Assembly (NCBI GenBank): GCA_018402545.1
Contig: JAGYIL010000001.1
Span: 1,240,001 to 1,304,000, forward strand
Length of the DNA: 64,000 nt
Source: Saccharospirillum sp.
GTDB taxonomy: Bacteria; Pseudomonadota; Gammaproteobacteria; Pseudomonadales; Natronospirillaceae
Direction of reading: 5' to 3'
The translations under genes were made by a program, and so were the position numbers. This document shows positions 44,694 to 54,012 of the stretch, piece by piece (positions within the stretch are counted from its first letter, which is position 1; each line of letters opens with the position of its first letter). The notes beneath the pieces are model-generated. The model saw only the letters and a program-made list of their open reading frames with translations. It did no database searches and was not told the DNA's origin.

Positions 44694-44768
44694 TCTGTCA
44701 CTGAGAAGTGCAGTCACAAAGGTTCAAAACCATGCTCTGGGCTTGATAGCAAACTGAGCAGTGACAGA
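44694..44768. repeat. Inverted repeat between the FmdB-like and chemoreceptor genes
   Basis: TCTGTCACTG at 44694-44703 faces CAGTGACAGA at 44759-44768, a perfect 10-bp pair with 55 bases between. Could be a terminator base stem or a regulatory site ahead of the chemoreceptor gene. Confidence 0.35.
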
Positions 44769-44814
44769 AGATTCCACATGAACCACTGGCCATAATAATA
44801 AACAGGAGGCCGTG

Positions 44815-46896
44815 ATGGTTGCCAATTCCCCTGGAATGACCAGGGTCACAGTGTTCAAGCGATACCTCCGCCTTCCCCGGCTGACGCTGGTTACCCGCCT
44901 GAGTGTCGGCTTCGGGTTAGTTGGTATTGGCGTGCTGTGCATGCTCGTGGTGAGTCTGTTCAGTTTGCAACAGTCCAGCCAGGGTGTCAGTACCCTGGTG
45001 ACTGATGCATTGCCGGTGAAGGAAGCGCTGGCGGATGCCAGGCTGACATTGAAAGACATCAGTACTGGCGCAGCTGAGCACTATAACGCGCGGCAACCGG
45101 ATGTCATGGCGACCATTCGTGCCAGAGTCGAGTCAGACATCCAGTCGTTCAATGAGATGACTGACAGGCTGGCGATCGACTTTCCCATATTGAGTCAGTC
45201 GCCTGAGCTTAAAGCGCAGTTAATGCAGTCAGTGGAACAGGCGCATGAGCAGTTCGAGCGGGTAGCGTTGAACATGAACACCCACGAGCGTTCCCTTGAA
45301 GCCGAAACCCGAATTACCGAAGTCAGAGGGGAAATAGACCAGTTGCGTGCCGAAGCCGGCCCGGCATTTGACACCAACCTCGCTCGAATGGAAGAACCCG
45401 AGGCAGTAACCCTTGCCTTTCGGCTGCAGAGGCTGTTCGATACCGTCAGTCTGCTCGCAATCAATGCTTCCCTGGCTGACAGTCTGGCTGTGATCGAGTC
45501 AGCTCAGGCCGAACTCAGAGACAGCCTGGATGCGGTTGCCACCCTGACGTTTGATATTTTCGATCAGGTCGATGCTGACCCTGCCTTTGCTGACTACAAC
45601 GACGCAATCGACCCCTTGTTTGATCAGGTAAACAGCCTGGCGACTGCCAACGATGGACTGATTGCCCGGCAAACCAACCTCTTTGTGGATATACGCTCCG
45701 AATTGCCCGGGAAGATTGAGGCCGTTCAGGCCAGTCTTGCCGATACCGGCGGCAACCTTCAGGCACTGTCACAGCAAGTCGATACCGCAGTAACGGGCAT
45801 CAGTGAGGCGGCGCTGGATCAGGTAACGGTTGGTCGCTACATCGTCATCGTGGCTACGATCGTCATACTGCTGTTGTGTCTGACGGTCTCCTGGGTTGTG
45901 GTGCGCAGTGTGCGCCGTCCCATACACAGGCTCAGCCGGTATATGAAACAGGTGGGTAACGGTGATTTCAGCACCAGGGTGGGTAACTATCCCAACGATG
46001 AAATAGGCGAGATCTTTCAGTCGACCGAGCAACTGGTCGACAAAACAAGAGAGATGATCGCCAGAATCGCTGACCTGAACCGCGATATCAACACTATTTC
46101 TACCGATTCGGCCGAAGCAACCAAATCGGTAAGGTCGCGCCTGAACACTCAAAGTGAAGATCTCAATTCGGTGGCCGCAGCGGTCACTGAAATGGCGGCC
46201 AGTGTTCGTGAGGTGGCACAGAATACCAGGCAGGCTGCAGGTGAAATGGTACAAAGCGAGGAGCGGGCTCATGATATAGAAACGGCCGTCAGAGCCGCCG
46301 TTGATTCGAATCAAAAACTGACCGTTTCCATGCAGGAAGCGACCGGTGTTATAGAAACGCTTGATGGCGAAGTAGCTGGCATAGACCAGATTCTCGACGT
46401 AATCAGAAACATCACCGAGCAGACCAATCTACTGGCACTCAATGCAGCCATTGAGGCAGCTCGTGCAGGCGAGCAGGGTAGAGGGTTTGCGGTTGTTGCC
46501 GATGAAGTTCGTACCTTGGCCAGTCGTACCCAAACCTACACTCAGGAAATTGCGGAAAAGATAGACAGTGTGATGGCAGGGTCCCGGGAAGCGGTGGCGT
46601 CTATCTCTACCAGCGTAAAAGATGCAAATGACATCTCGGGGCGCGTCGGTCATGTGCAAGAGGCATTCAACGATTACCTCTCCTACATTGCCCGTGTAAG
46701 CGAACTCAACGAGCAAGTTTCAGTGGCTACGGATGAACAACAGGCCGTCTCGGAAGACATCACAAAACGCACCAATACCATCAGTGACAATGGTGCCGTC
46801 GTAGCTGCGGACTTTGAGTCGACCGCTCAAAGAGCTACCGAGCTTAATGAAATCGCCGATCAACTTGACCAGGCGATAAAACGATTCCAGTTATAG
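44815..46896 (+). CDS. Methyl-accepting chemotaxis protein
   Basis: 693 residues from the ATG at 44815, five bases after AGGAGG. Membrane helix 1 at about 30-53, a large helical periplasmic sensor domain (about 55-340), membrane helix 2 at about 342-365, HAMP (about 365-420), and the signalling hairpin with NITEQTNLLALNAAIEAARA and GRGFAVVADEVRTLASRTQ. It sends ligand information to the CheA/CheW array. The long helical sensor resembles helical-bundle types that can work through binding proteins. Next gene is a binding protein, 13 bases away. Confidence 0.93.
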   Translation: MVANSPGMTRVTVFKRYLRLPRLTLVTRLSVGFGLVGIGVLCMLVVSLFSLQQSSQGVSTLVTDALPVKEALADARLTLKDISTGAAEHYNARQPDVMATIRARVESDIQSFNEMTDRLAIDFPILSQSPELKAQLMQSVEQAHEQFERVALNMNTHERSLEAETRITEVRGEIDQLRAEAGPAFDTNLARMEEPEAVTLAFRLQRLFDTVSLLAINASLADSLAVIESAQAELRDSLDAVATLTFDIFDQVDADPAFADYNDAIDPLFDQVNSLATANDGLIARQTNLFVDIRSELPGKIEAVQASLADTGGNLQALSQQVDTAVTGISEAALDQVTVGRYIVIVATIVILLLCLTVSWVVVRSVRRPIHRLSRYMKQVGNGDFSTRVGNYPNDEIGEIFQSTEQLVDKTREMIARIADLNRDINTISTDSAEATKSVRSRLNTQSEDLNSVAAAVTEMAASVREVAQNTRQAAGEMVQSEERAHDIETAVRAAVDSNQKLTVSMQEATGVIETLDGEVAGIDQILDVIRNITEQTNLLALNAAIEAARAGEQGRGFAVVADEVRTLASRTQTYTQEIAEKIDSVMAGSREAVASISTSVKDANDISGRVGHVQEAFNDYLSYIARVSELNEQVSVATDEQQAVSEDITKRTNTISDNGAVVAADFESTAQRATELNEIADQLDQAIKRFQL

Positions 46897-46909
46897 TCTG
46901 GAGGTAGAT

Positions 46910-47614
46910 ATGACGTTTACTGCAGAATTGAAGTACCCGATGGTGTGTGCCGCTCTGGTAGCCTGGTGCAGTTCTTTATCCGCTGCCGAACTCAGGGTTA
47001 TGAAAGAGGACTATGGTCAGTTTCACTATAATACTGATCTGCAGAGTCAGGCCGTAGCCATTGACCTGGAAGACGAGACAACACAGCGAGTCCGACAGAT
47101 ACTGGATCGGGTAGGCGTTGACTACAGCATCCAGATGCGGACCTGGCCGATTTCCTACCGGCGTGCATCCGAGAGGCCAGGGTATGGCATCTTTCCACTG
47201 GAACGGAATGACGACCTGGAGAGCACCTTCGAGTTCGTAGGGCCTGTGGCAGAGTATCAGTGGGTGGTTTACCTCCGCGCGAGCAGTGATCGGGAGGTCA
47301 GCAGCCTGGAAGATTTACAAGACATGAGAGTGGGTGGGTATCAGAACTCCCCCATAACTGAGTATCTGACAGAACAAGGTGTTGAGGTCGAGGAATTGCC
47401 CTACGATGCACTAAACCTAAAAAAACTGACCCTGGGCTACATCGATGCCTGGGTCACCTATAACGTCAACGCCGAGAGCATTGCCCGCCAGGCGGGCTAC
47501 CCAATGCCCAGAACGGCCTGGGTGGTGAAGACAGTCGATGTTTATCTGGGCATCAACAAAGAAAGTGAGGCTGAGTTACTGATGTCGCTGGGCGAGGCAT
47601 CTCAGGGGTTTTAA
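46910..47614 (+). CDS. Small periplasmic solute-binding protein (SBP_bac_3-like)
   Basis: 234 residues with a signal peptide of about 25 (SSLSAAE). Type II binding fold: ATQRVRQIL-like helix, YGIFPLERNDDLESTFEFVG, then SLEDLQDMRVGGYQNSPITE. There are no permease genes of this family nearby, so an import role is unlikely; together with the chemoreceptor just upstream it could be a ligand-presenting protein for chemotaxis. Similar orphan proteins are common in marine gammaproteobacteria. Confidence 0.8.
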   Translation: MTFTAELKYPMVCAALVAWCSSLSAAELRVMKEDYGQFHYNTDLQSQAVAIDLEDETTQRVRQILDRVGVDYSIQMRTWPISYRRASERPGYGIFPLERNDDLESTFEFVGPVAEYQWVVYLRASSDREVSSLEDLQDMRVGGYQNSPITEYLTEQGVEVEELPYDALNLKKLTLGYIDAWVTYNVNAESIARQAGYPMPRTAWVVKTVDVYLGINKESEAELLMSLGEASQGF

Positions 47615-47715
47615 CCGGTCCGGGTGGTGCACCTGTCATTGGCTGTAAACTCCTTTAAATTCCTGCTAGAAAGCAGTCTGGATTCCTATCTCGGATAGTG
47701 ACTTCAATACCTGAT

Positions 47716-47805
47716 CCAACTCAGGAGTCTTGGGAGGTCTGAGTTGGTTACCGATAAGCTATTGCTCGCGTAGAGCCTCAAGTTCATTAAGACACCTGAG
47801 GCTCT
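47716..47805. terminator. Two hairpins between convergent genes
   Basis: CCAACTCAG (47716-47724) pairs with CTGAGTTGG (47739-47747), and AGAGCCTCA (47772-47780) with TGAGGCTCT (47797-47805). They fill the gap between the binding-protein stop and the decarboxylase stop. No strong U-run, so efficiency is uncertain. Confidence 0.45.
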
Positions 47806-47813
47806 CAGCAACA

Positions 47814-49448
47814 TCAGTACAGTTTCTTCTGAGGCGGCCCTGAGAATTTAAGTTCGCCAACATTCTTCATGTCGACTTCTACAATTGCCGGGCCGGCTGT
47901 ATTGACGGCTTCTGTCATGATGGGTGAAAACTCATCTGCGTGACTTGCTTTCCAGTAGGGTAGTTGCATTGCTTCAGCGATTTTTCCGAAGTCTGGCGTA
48001 TGGAGTTCGTTAAAATATTGCCGACCCTCGAAGTATTTGGTCTGGATGCCGCGCATGACGCCGTATCCGCCATCGTTCATGATCAGCAGCACCATGTCGG
48101 CTTGTTCCTGAGCCAGGGTGGCTATTTCGCCGAGACCGAGAGCAAGCCCTCCATCGCCGACCAGTGTCACAACCTTTCGGTCAGGCTGAGCTACAGCGCA
48201 GCCAATGCCCATGGCCAGCCCCATGCCGATGGCACCGGCCAGTGAATGGATATTGCCCAGAGGCGTTTCGGCAGGCAGCAGCCGTGCACCCCAGGTGCTT
48301 CCCGAGACAGTAATGTCCCGGACAAACAAGCCGTTGGCGGGTAGCGCTTTGTGCACTGCATCCGACAGCCGGGCGTAGGCTCCTACCTGAATGCGCAGTG
48401 CTTCCTCCGAGCTTTGCACGGCACTCGCGATGTCAGCATCGAAGGTAGTGTCTGCTTGCCAGTTGCCCTCAAGTGCGTCGGCCAGTCTGGTTAAAGCATT
48501 GTTGCAGTCACCGCAGAAGAAGCTGTCAATGTCATAGTTGCGCTGATTAGCGGCCGGGTTGATGTCGATTTGCAGCAGCGGACGGGGCAATGCCAATGAG
48601 TAGGTCAGCGTTTCATTGCTGCGCAAGCGTGAGCCCGCTACGAGCATCAGGTCGCAGTTGCCAAGCAGGGCCTGAACGGGTTCGGCATTGTGAAATGCGC
48701 GCAAGCTACGTGGATGGCTGTCTGGAAGTATGCCACGGCCATGAGTGGTTGATAGAACCGCAACACCAAGATCTGCCAGTCGGCGAACGGCCACACCCGC
48801 GTCCAAGGCGCCACCGCCGACCCAGAGCACTGGGCGACGCGCTGAACGTATTGCATTCACCAGTTCAGCGATAGATTCTTCAGCCAGGTTGGTCATTGGC
48901 GTTGCCGCGGGCGGTGTGGTGTCGCGCCATTCGACTTGCGCAGCTTGAATGTCGATTGGAATTTCAATGCTGACCGGGCCGCAAGGTGCTGTCGTCGCAT
49001 CCTGAATGGCTCTATGCAGCATCGGTACCGCCTGCTCAGGTGTGCAGACGCGGTAGGCCTGTTTGGAACTGGCCCGCAAAAACCCCATTTGATCGCGCGC
49101 CTCATGAATGAAGCCGGCATCTCTGTCCAGATAGGCCTTTTCAACCTGGCCAGTAATATGAACCATAGGCGTACCGGCGTTCATGGCTTCCAGTAAAGCG
49201 CCGACCGCATTGCCAGCGCCAGCGCCGGTGCTGGTCAACGCAACGCCAAGTGAACCGACTCTGGTATGGGCGTCAGCCATGGTGACGGCGCCTGCCTCGC
49301 CGCGGGCGGGAACAAAGCGAATTCGGTCACGTTGCCCCAGCGCATCGGCGATGGGTAGGTTGTGGATGGAGATCACGCCGTAAACGGCGGTGACCGAGTA
49401 GACTTCAAGGGTCCGGGCGATGGCTTCACCCACTGTAATTGTGCTCAT
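47814..49448 (-). CDS. ThDP-dependent enzyme (acetolactate synthase/benzoylformate decarboxylase family)
   Basis: 544 residues from the ATG at 49448 with AGAGGA upstream; 56 extra residues upstream in frame overlap the aldehyde dehydrogenase gene and are rejected. Cofactor-activating Glu51 (RFVPARGEAGAV) and the ThDP/Mg motif from GDGG (431) to Asn458 (NDGGYG) are intact. The family either decarboxylates 2-oxo acids or joins them. With an aldehyde dehydrogenase next door, decarboxylation to an aldehyde is the simplest idea. Last gene of the aromatic operon. Confidence 0.87.
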   Translation of the reverse strand: MSTITVGEAIARTLEVYSVTAVYGVISIHNLPIADALGQRDRIRFVPARGEAGAVTMADAHTRVGSLGVALTSTGAGAGNAVGALLEAMNAGTPMVHITGQVEKAYLDRDAGFIHEARDQMGFLRASSKQAYRVCTPEQAVPMLHRAIQDATTAPCGPVSIEIPIDIQAAQVEWRDTTPPAATPMTNLAEESIAELVNAIRSARRPVLWVGGGALDAGVAVRRLADLGVAVLSTTHGRGILPDSHPRSLRAFHNAEPVQALLGNCDLMLVAGSRLRSNETLTYSLALPRPLLQIDINPAANQRNYDIDSFFCGDCNNALTRLADALEGNWQADTTFDADIASAVQSSEEALRIQVGAYARLSDAVHKALPANGLFVRDITVSGSTWGARLLPAETPLGNIHSLAGAIGMGLAMGIGCAVAQPDRKVVTLVGDGGLALGLGEIATLAQEQADMVLLIMNDGGYGVMRGIQTKYFEGRQYFNELHTPDFGKIAEAMQLPYWKASHADEFSPIMTEAVNTAGPAIVEVDMKNVGELKFSGPPQKKLY

Positions 49449-49476
49449 ACGATGTCCTCTGAAACAGGGAGTGTTG

Positions 49477-50943
49477 TTATTGGCTCCAGCCCATGGGTGT
49501 CGAGTCCAACCCCAGGTAGATGCTTTTTTGTTGCATGTAGGCCTGTATACCCTGTCGGCCTTTTTCGCGGCCGAGACCACTTTCTTTGTAACCACCAAAC
49601 GGGGTTGAAATCGCAAACTTTTTGTAGGTGTTGATCCAGATGGTTCCGGCCTCCAGTTGACGCGCGAGGGTCAGGGCCTGACGATAATCCTGTGTCCAGA
49701 TGCCGGCTGCCAGACCATAAACGCTGTCGTTGGCCTGACGGACCAGGTCGGCTTCATCCTTGTATTTCAGAGCGACCAGTACCGGCCCGAAGATTTCTTC
49801 GCGGCAAACCTGGCTACTGGCCGGCAAGCCTTCAATAATGGTAGGCAAGTAATAGCTACCGCCAGCCAGGTCAGGATCGTCGGGTGCCCGGCCTCCAAAC
49901 AGCACGTTGCCGCCTTCTTGCCTTGCCTGATCAACATACGCAGCGACGCTGTCACGGTGGGCTGCGTTGATAAGCGGTCCAATATGAATGCCATCGGTCT
50001 CTGGATGGCCTACACGCAGACCCGCAGTAATTTCTACCAGTCGAGCCATTATCGCTTCGTACTGACGCTCGTGTATAAATAGCCGGGAACCGGCAATACA
50101 CGCCTGGCCGCCCGAGCTGAAGATGCCATAGGCAATACCACGTACTGCCTGTTCCACGTCCGCACTCTCGCAGACAATGCTCGGAGACTTGCCACCCAGT
50201 TCCAGGGAAGTACCAATTAGCTTGTCGGCTGCGATGTGGGCCAAATGGCGACCGGTTGAGGTGCCACCGGTAAAGGAAATCTTGCGAACTTTCGGATGTC
50301 GTACCAATGCCTCACCGATGACACTGCCGCGCCCGGGCAGTACGCTCAGTAGGCCTTTTGGCAAACCGGCTTGCTCAAACAACTCAGCCAGTTTAAGCGC
50401 CATCAACGGCGTAGCCTCTGCGGGCTTCAAAACCACCGCATTACCACCGGCCAGGGCTGGAGCCACCTTTTGCATATCGCTGGCAATGGGTGAATTCCAG
50501 GGCGTGATTGCAGCGATGACACCCAGGGGTTCGTACTCACTGAAGGTCATGAATTCGGTGCTTCGCCGGGTCGGCAATTCGCCTTCCAGTGTTTCGCAAG
50601 CAGCGGCCATATAACGTGCTGTGCCGGCGGCACTGGCGACCAGGGCGCGCGTTTCCGCCAGTGGCTTGCCGTTGTCGCGGGTTTGCAGACGGGCGAGTGC
50701 ATCCAGCTGTTGCATGATCAGGTCACTGACCCGGTATAACACTTCAGCCCGCTGGTGTGGCAGTCGTTGTGCCCAGTCCGGGTCGCGCCAGGCGGCATCG
50801 GCGGCGGTGACGGCGTCTTCGACGTCTTCAAGGCTTGCTGCTCGCAGCTCGGCATTGATCGAGTCGTCTGCCGGAAACCGGGAAACGATGACGTCGCCCC
50901 GGCCTTCGCGCCAGTGGCCACCAATGTAGATTGGATGTGACAT
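49477..50943 (-). CDS. Aldehyde dehydrogenase (benzaldehyde/betaine-aldehyde type)
   Basis: 488 residues. ITPWNSPIASDMQKVAPALA, Glu in LELGGKSPSIV, and Cys in GGQACIAGSRLFIH are conserved; the C-terminus has FGGYKESGLGREKGRQGI. It oxidises an aldehyde to the acid with NAD(P). In context it takes the product of the ThDP enzyme 28 bases downstream. AGAAC precedes the ATG weakly. Confidence 0.91.
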   Translation of the reverse strand: MSHPIYIGGHWREGRGDVIVSRFPADDSINAELRAASLEDVEDAVTAADAAWRDPDWAQRLPHQRAEVLYRVSDLIMQQLDALARLQTRDNGKPLAETRALVASAAGTARYMAAACETLEGELPTRRSTEFMTFSEYEPLGVIAAITPWNSPIASDMQKVAPALAGGNAVVLKPAEATPLMALKLAELFEQAGLPKGLLSVLPGRGSVIGEALVRHPKVRKISFTGGTSTGRHLAHIAADKLIGTSLELGGKSPSIVCESADVEQAVRGIAYGIFSSGGQACIAGSRLFIHERQYEAIMARLVEITAGLRVGHPETDGIHIGPLINAAHRDSVAAYVDQARQEGGNVLFGGRAPDDPDLAGGSYYLPTIIEGLPASSQVCREEIFGPVLVALKYKDEADLVRQANDSVYGLAAGIWTQDYRQALTLARQLEAGTIWINTYKKFAISTPFGGYKESGLGREKGRQGIQAYMQQKSIYLGLDSTPMGWSQ

Positions 50944-50973
50944 GTCCGTTCTCCGTCAGGTCGGTTTAAAGGG

Positions 50974-51768
50974 TTACAGGACCACGGGGTCGAGTAATTG
51001 CCGGCAGGCACGCACAACAGACAGTGCAGCCAGCATGGAGGTTTTTGGATTGCTGGCGAGCGGATTGCCATGCATTTCCACCTGAAATTCGCCAAACTCG
51101 CCGACCGCATGTATGCGGTGAGTGTTGCATTGGGTATCCGGGTCTACCATCAATCGGACGCGAGTAGCATCCATGCCGAGACCACAGAGCGCGATGGTCG
51201 CTGCCACATTGGCATTGGCCGGGAACTGATGTGCGGCCTCGCCCGCGCTGCCTTCAAAAAACGCCGTCGCCTCGGTGACCGCATCCAGATCGATCATCGA
51301 CTCGGCCGGCGACCCCTTCCAGCTTTTCGGCGCTTTGCGGGCTTCGTAGGTAACGGACGTCAGTCCGCCTTCGCGGGCTGATGCGAGACCGTCCATACCA
51401 GCGACGGCGCCCGAGAGAATCTGCATCCGGCCGCCCCCGTGTACAGCCGCCTGGCGCAACCGTTGATACAAGGCCGGGTCGGCCAGAGCACCGATGGAAA
51501 CCACGGCCAGGGTCCAGCCGCGGTTTAATACCGACTCGCCGTGCGCAGCGAGCCCGGGGTGGCCGGCGCATTCAACAACCAATGAAGGCTCGGCGTCGCA
51601 TTGGTCGATGCGACTTAAAATTTTTGTGTTGCTAGGTAATTCGGACGTGGCTTTTTCTATGTCCACCTCTGGAAGTACTAGCCAACCCAGGGACAGGCCC
51701 TCAGGCAGCAGGCGGTGAACTTCCCGCCCCATAGCTCCGTAGCCAATCATCATGATGCGTTGTGTCAT
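50974..51768 (-). CDS. L-aspartate dehydrogenase-like protein (NadX family)
   Basis: 264 residues from the ATG at 51768 with TAGGAG upstream. Rossmann motif GYGAMGREVHRLL, GAVAGMDGLASAREGG, and the DUF108 catalytic region NANVAATIALCGLGMD with His in NTHRIHAVGEFG and the ending SNPKTSML. Known members convert L-aspartate to iminoaspartate (NAD synthesis) or deaminate it. In an aromatic-type operon with a 2-oxo-acid-acting enzyme, it may instead handle another amino or imino acid; that is inference. Confidence 0.85.
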   Translation of the reverse strand: MTQRIMMIGYGAMGREVHRLLPEGLSLGWLVLPEVDIEKATSELPSNTKILSRIDQCDAEPSLVVECAGHPGLAAHGESVLNRGWTLAVVSIGALADPALYQRLRQAAVHGGGRMQILSGAVAGMDGLASAREGGLTSVTYEARKAPKSWKGSPAESMIDLDAVTEATAFFEGSAGEAAHQFPANANVAATIALCGLGMDATRVRLMVDPDTQCNTHRIHAVGEFGEFQVEMHGNPLASNPKTSMLAALSVVRACRQLLDPVVL

Positions 51769-51781
51769 CGTGCGGGTTCTC

Positions 51782-52576
51782 CTATATGTGCCTGTTAAAC
51801 CCGCCGGAAACATCCAGCGCGGCGCCCGTGGTAAATGAAGCCATCGGCGAGGCCAGGAATACCAGCGCCCGCGCTGGTTCTTCCGGTTTGCCGAGACGTT
51901 TCATGGGAACACCGCGTTCAGTGGCGATGCCTGCGGTCCACTTTTCCCAACTCAGACTGCGATCGCCGCGCCGTTCAAACCGTCGACGCCATTGGCCGGA
52001 CTCAACGACACCCAGTAGAATCGAGTTAACGCGAATACCCTCAGAGACCAGTTGATCTGCTAAGGAGTGAGTCATGTTCAACAATGCGGCTCTGGCGGCG
52101 GAGGTCGCGATCATATGCGGCTCGGGTTGAACGGCCAGCAGAGAATTGACGCAGGTCAGTGAACCAATGTCGGATGCCGCAAGCTGGTCCCGAAATGCAT
52201 TCAGTGGGTTGATTACTCCGAACAATTTAAGGTTGGCTTCAGATAGCCAGGCGTCACTGGGTGTGTCGTCGAAACGAGCTACAAAGCCCTGGCCTGCATT
52301 GGCAATAAGCATGTCGACCGGGCCGAGCGATGAAACAACATCCGCCGCAAACTGCTTGCAGGAATCAGCATCGAGCACATCGCATTGCAAGGCGACGACG
52401 TCCGCGTCGGGAAACTCATGTTTGAGTTGATCGTGTGCAGTGTTCAGGCGTTCTTCATTGCGTCCACAAAAAGCCACTTTTGCACCCTGTGACAACAACA
52501 GACGAACGGTCTCAAGACCGATTCCAGATGAGCCACCGGTAACAACCGCGACGCGCTGTTCAATCATAAAACTCAT
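51782..52576 (-). CDS. Short-chain dehydrogenase/reductase
   Basis: 264 residues. TGGSSGIGLETVRLLLSQGA for NAD(P), ANAGQGF, a Ser in CVNSLLAVQP and the end FTTGAALDVSGGFNRHI. The usual active-site Tyr-x-x-x-Lys is not visible: the segment after the Ser reads HMIATSAARAALLNM, with no Tyr or Lys in place, so catalysis may differ from the standard or be lost. It overlaps the hydrolase gene by four bases. Confidence 0.82.
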   Translation of the reverse strand: MSFMIEQRVAVVTGGSSGIGLETVRLLLSQGAKVAFCGRNEERLNTAHDQLKHEFPDADVVALQCDVLDADSCKQFAADVVSSLGPVDMLIANAGQGFVARFDDTPSDAWLSEANLKLFGVINPLNAFRDQLAASDIGSLTCVNSLLAVQPEPHMIATSAARAALLNMTHSLADQLVSEGIRVNSILLGVVESGQWRRRFERRGDRSLSWEKWTAGIATERGVPMKRLGKPEEPARALVFLASPMASFTTGAALDVSGGFNRHI

Positions 52577-53397
52577 GGTTGGTGCTCCATTTCAAGGTTG
52601 GCATGATCAGCAAGGTCAATCAGTTCCCGGGCAAAAGCCTCGGGCGCGTCGAGGTAGCTGGCATGCCCGGCACAGGCGATGCTCCGGTAAGGGAGAGAGA
52701 GCTCTGTAGCCAGTGCCTGTGAGGTCTCAGGGGGTGTAATGGTGTCCTGATCGCCACATAGAATGCGTGCCGGCAGGCTTGTGTTTAGGGGCCACCAGTC
52801 TGCCAGGTCGTCATTTGCCAGTAGCCAGCTTGCTGCTTTGAATCCGTCAATGTTCAATCGGCGCATGCCCGCCTGGACCCGCTTCACAGCTGATGGTTCC
52901 GGCTCAGAGCGCAGCAGGCGAGGAGCCCTTTTTATTGCAAAGGCGTCGGCGCCCAGTTCAATCAGCGCGGGCCAACGGCTGCGATATACCTGGTCACGTA
53001 CGTCTTCAGGTTGATGTTTGTAGCCACGCGCCGGATCTGCCAGCACGACGCTTGCAAGGAGTACCTGGTGACGAGCAACCATGGCACTGGCGATCAGGGC
53101 ACCGAGCGAGTGGCCTACGAGCATTACATTGTCGACGTTCAGGGCGACGAGCCAGTCGTTCAATCGATCGGCATAGTCAGCAGCAGACGGATGATCCATT
53201 CTGAGGGCATCGCTTTTGCCATACCCCGGGGCATCCCAGGCAAGCAGCCGGAAGCCGGGTAGGTGATGCGCTAGCGGCTCCCAGGAAAGTGCCCCTGAAC
53301 TGATGCCATGTAGCAGCACTATAGTGGGCGCGCCTACCGGGCCTGCTTCACAGTAGTGCTGGCATTGGCCGTTTAGTAAGATCATCCGTTCTAGCAT
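52573..53397 (-). CDS. Alpha/beta hydrolase (possible ring-cleavage-product hydrolase)
   Basis: 274 residues. Oxyanion-region LLHGISSGALSW, nucleophile elbow GHSLGA (Ser97), Asp in CGDQDTITPP and His in CAGHASYLDAPEAF. Meta-cleavage pathways use C-C hydrolases of this fold, and an extradiol-type dioxygenase is encoded three genes upstream, so that role is plausible; plain esterase activity is not excluded. Confidence 0.86.
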   Translation of the reverse strand: MLERMILLNGQCQHYCEAGPVGAPTIVLLHGISSGALSWEPLAHHLPGFRLLAWDAPGYGKSDALRMDHPSAADYADRLNDWLVALNVDNVMLVGHSLGALIASAMVARHQVLLASVVLADPARGYKHQPEDVRDQVYRSRWPALIELGADAFAIKRAPRLLRSEPEPSAVKRVQAGMRRLNIDGFKAASWLLANDDLADWWPLNTSLPARILCGDQDTITPPETSQALATELSLPYRSIACAGHASYLDAPEAFARELIDLADHANLEMEHQP

Positions 53398-53407
53398 GCG
53401 TTTTGGC

Positions 53408-53929
53408 TCAGTTGCGTTTTACTTTGGACAGCGGGTGGTCAGCCGGGTAGGTCGGAATGTTGGGTTTGGGTGTTCCCAGCATGACGCACATCAGGGCTTC
53501 TTCTTCACCGTGGTTGAACAAGCCCCGATAGATATTGGGTGGAATGGAGACAACATCGCGCTCATCCAGAATGGTTTCGGTGGTGTTCTCGCCATCCTGC
53601 AAGGTCAAAGTGATCGTGCCCTTAAGCATGAAAAACACTTCCTCCACGTCATCGTGCACGTGCAGCGGCCCCTCGCATTTAGAGGGCAGCACCATGGTTG
53701 AGAACGTGAAATGTTCAGCCGGTATGGTGTTGGTATCGTCGGCAACGCCGGTGGCGCCGGTGCCGATATAACGCATCTGGGCACGACGGTACTTAGGGTC
53801 GTAGTCGGCCTGGAATTTCAGCGCGTTCCAGTCGTATTTACGGCCTTTAAAACGGGCGATGCGCGACTCGATCCAGTCAGAAAATGACAGATCATCCGGT
53901 TTTTTCCAGGTGGCAAATTGTTTAGACAT
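53408..53929 (-). CDS. Cupin-domain protein
   Basis: 173 residues from the ATG at 53929 with GAGGA seven bases upstream. Cupin motif 1 in the segment PLHVHDDVEEVFFMLKG (metal His and Glu) and motif 2 in ERDVVSIPPNIYRGLFNHGE. It could be a small oxygenase, isomerase or binding protein acting on an intermediate of the pathway; family alone does not tell. Ten bases upstream of the hydrolase start. Confidence 0.85.
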   Translation of the reverse strand: MSKQFATWKKPDDLSFSDWIESRIARFKGRKYDWNALKFQADYDPKYRRAQMRYIGTGATGVADDTNTIPAEHFTFSTMVLPSKCEGPLHVHDDVEEVFFMLKGTITLTLQDGENTTETILDERDVVSIPPNIYRGLFNHGEEEALMCVMLGTPKPNIPTYPADHPLSKVKRN

Positions 53930-54012
53930 GACAGGTCCTCGTGGTTGGTGACCGATCAAACAGTGAATCGGTCGATAGCTCCAGCACAGTGTTTTTCACT
54001 GAATAGTGCACG

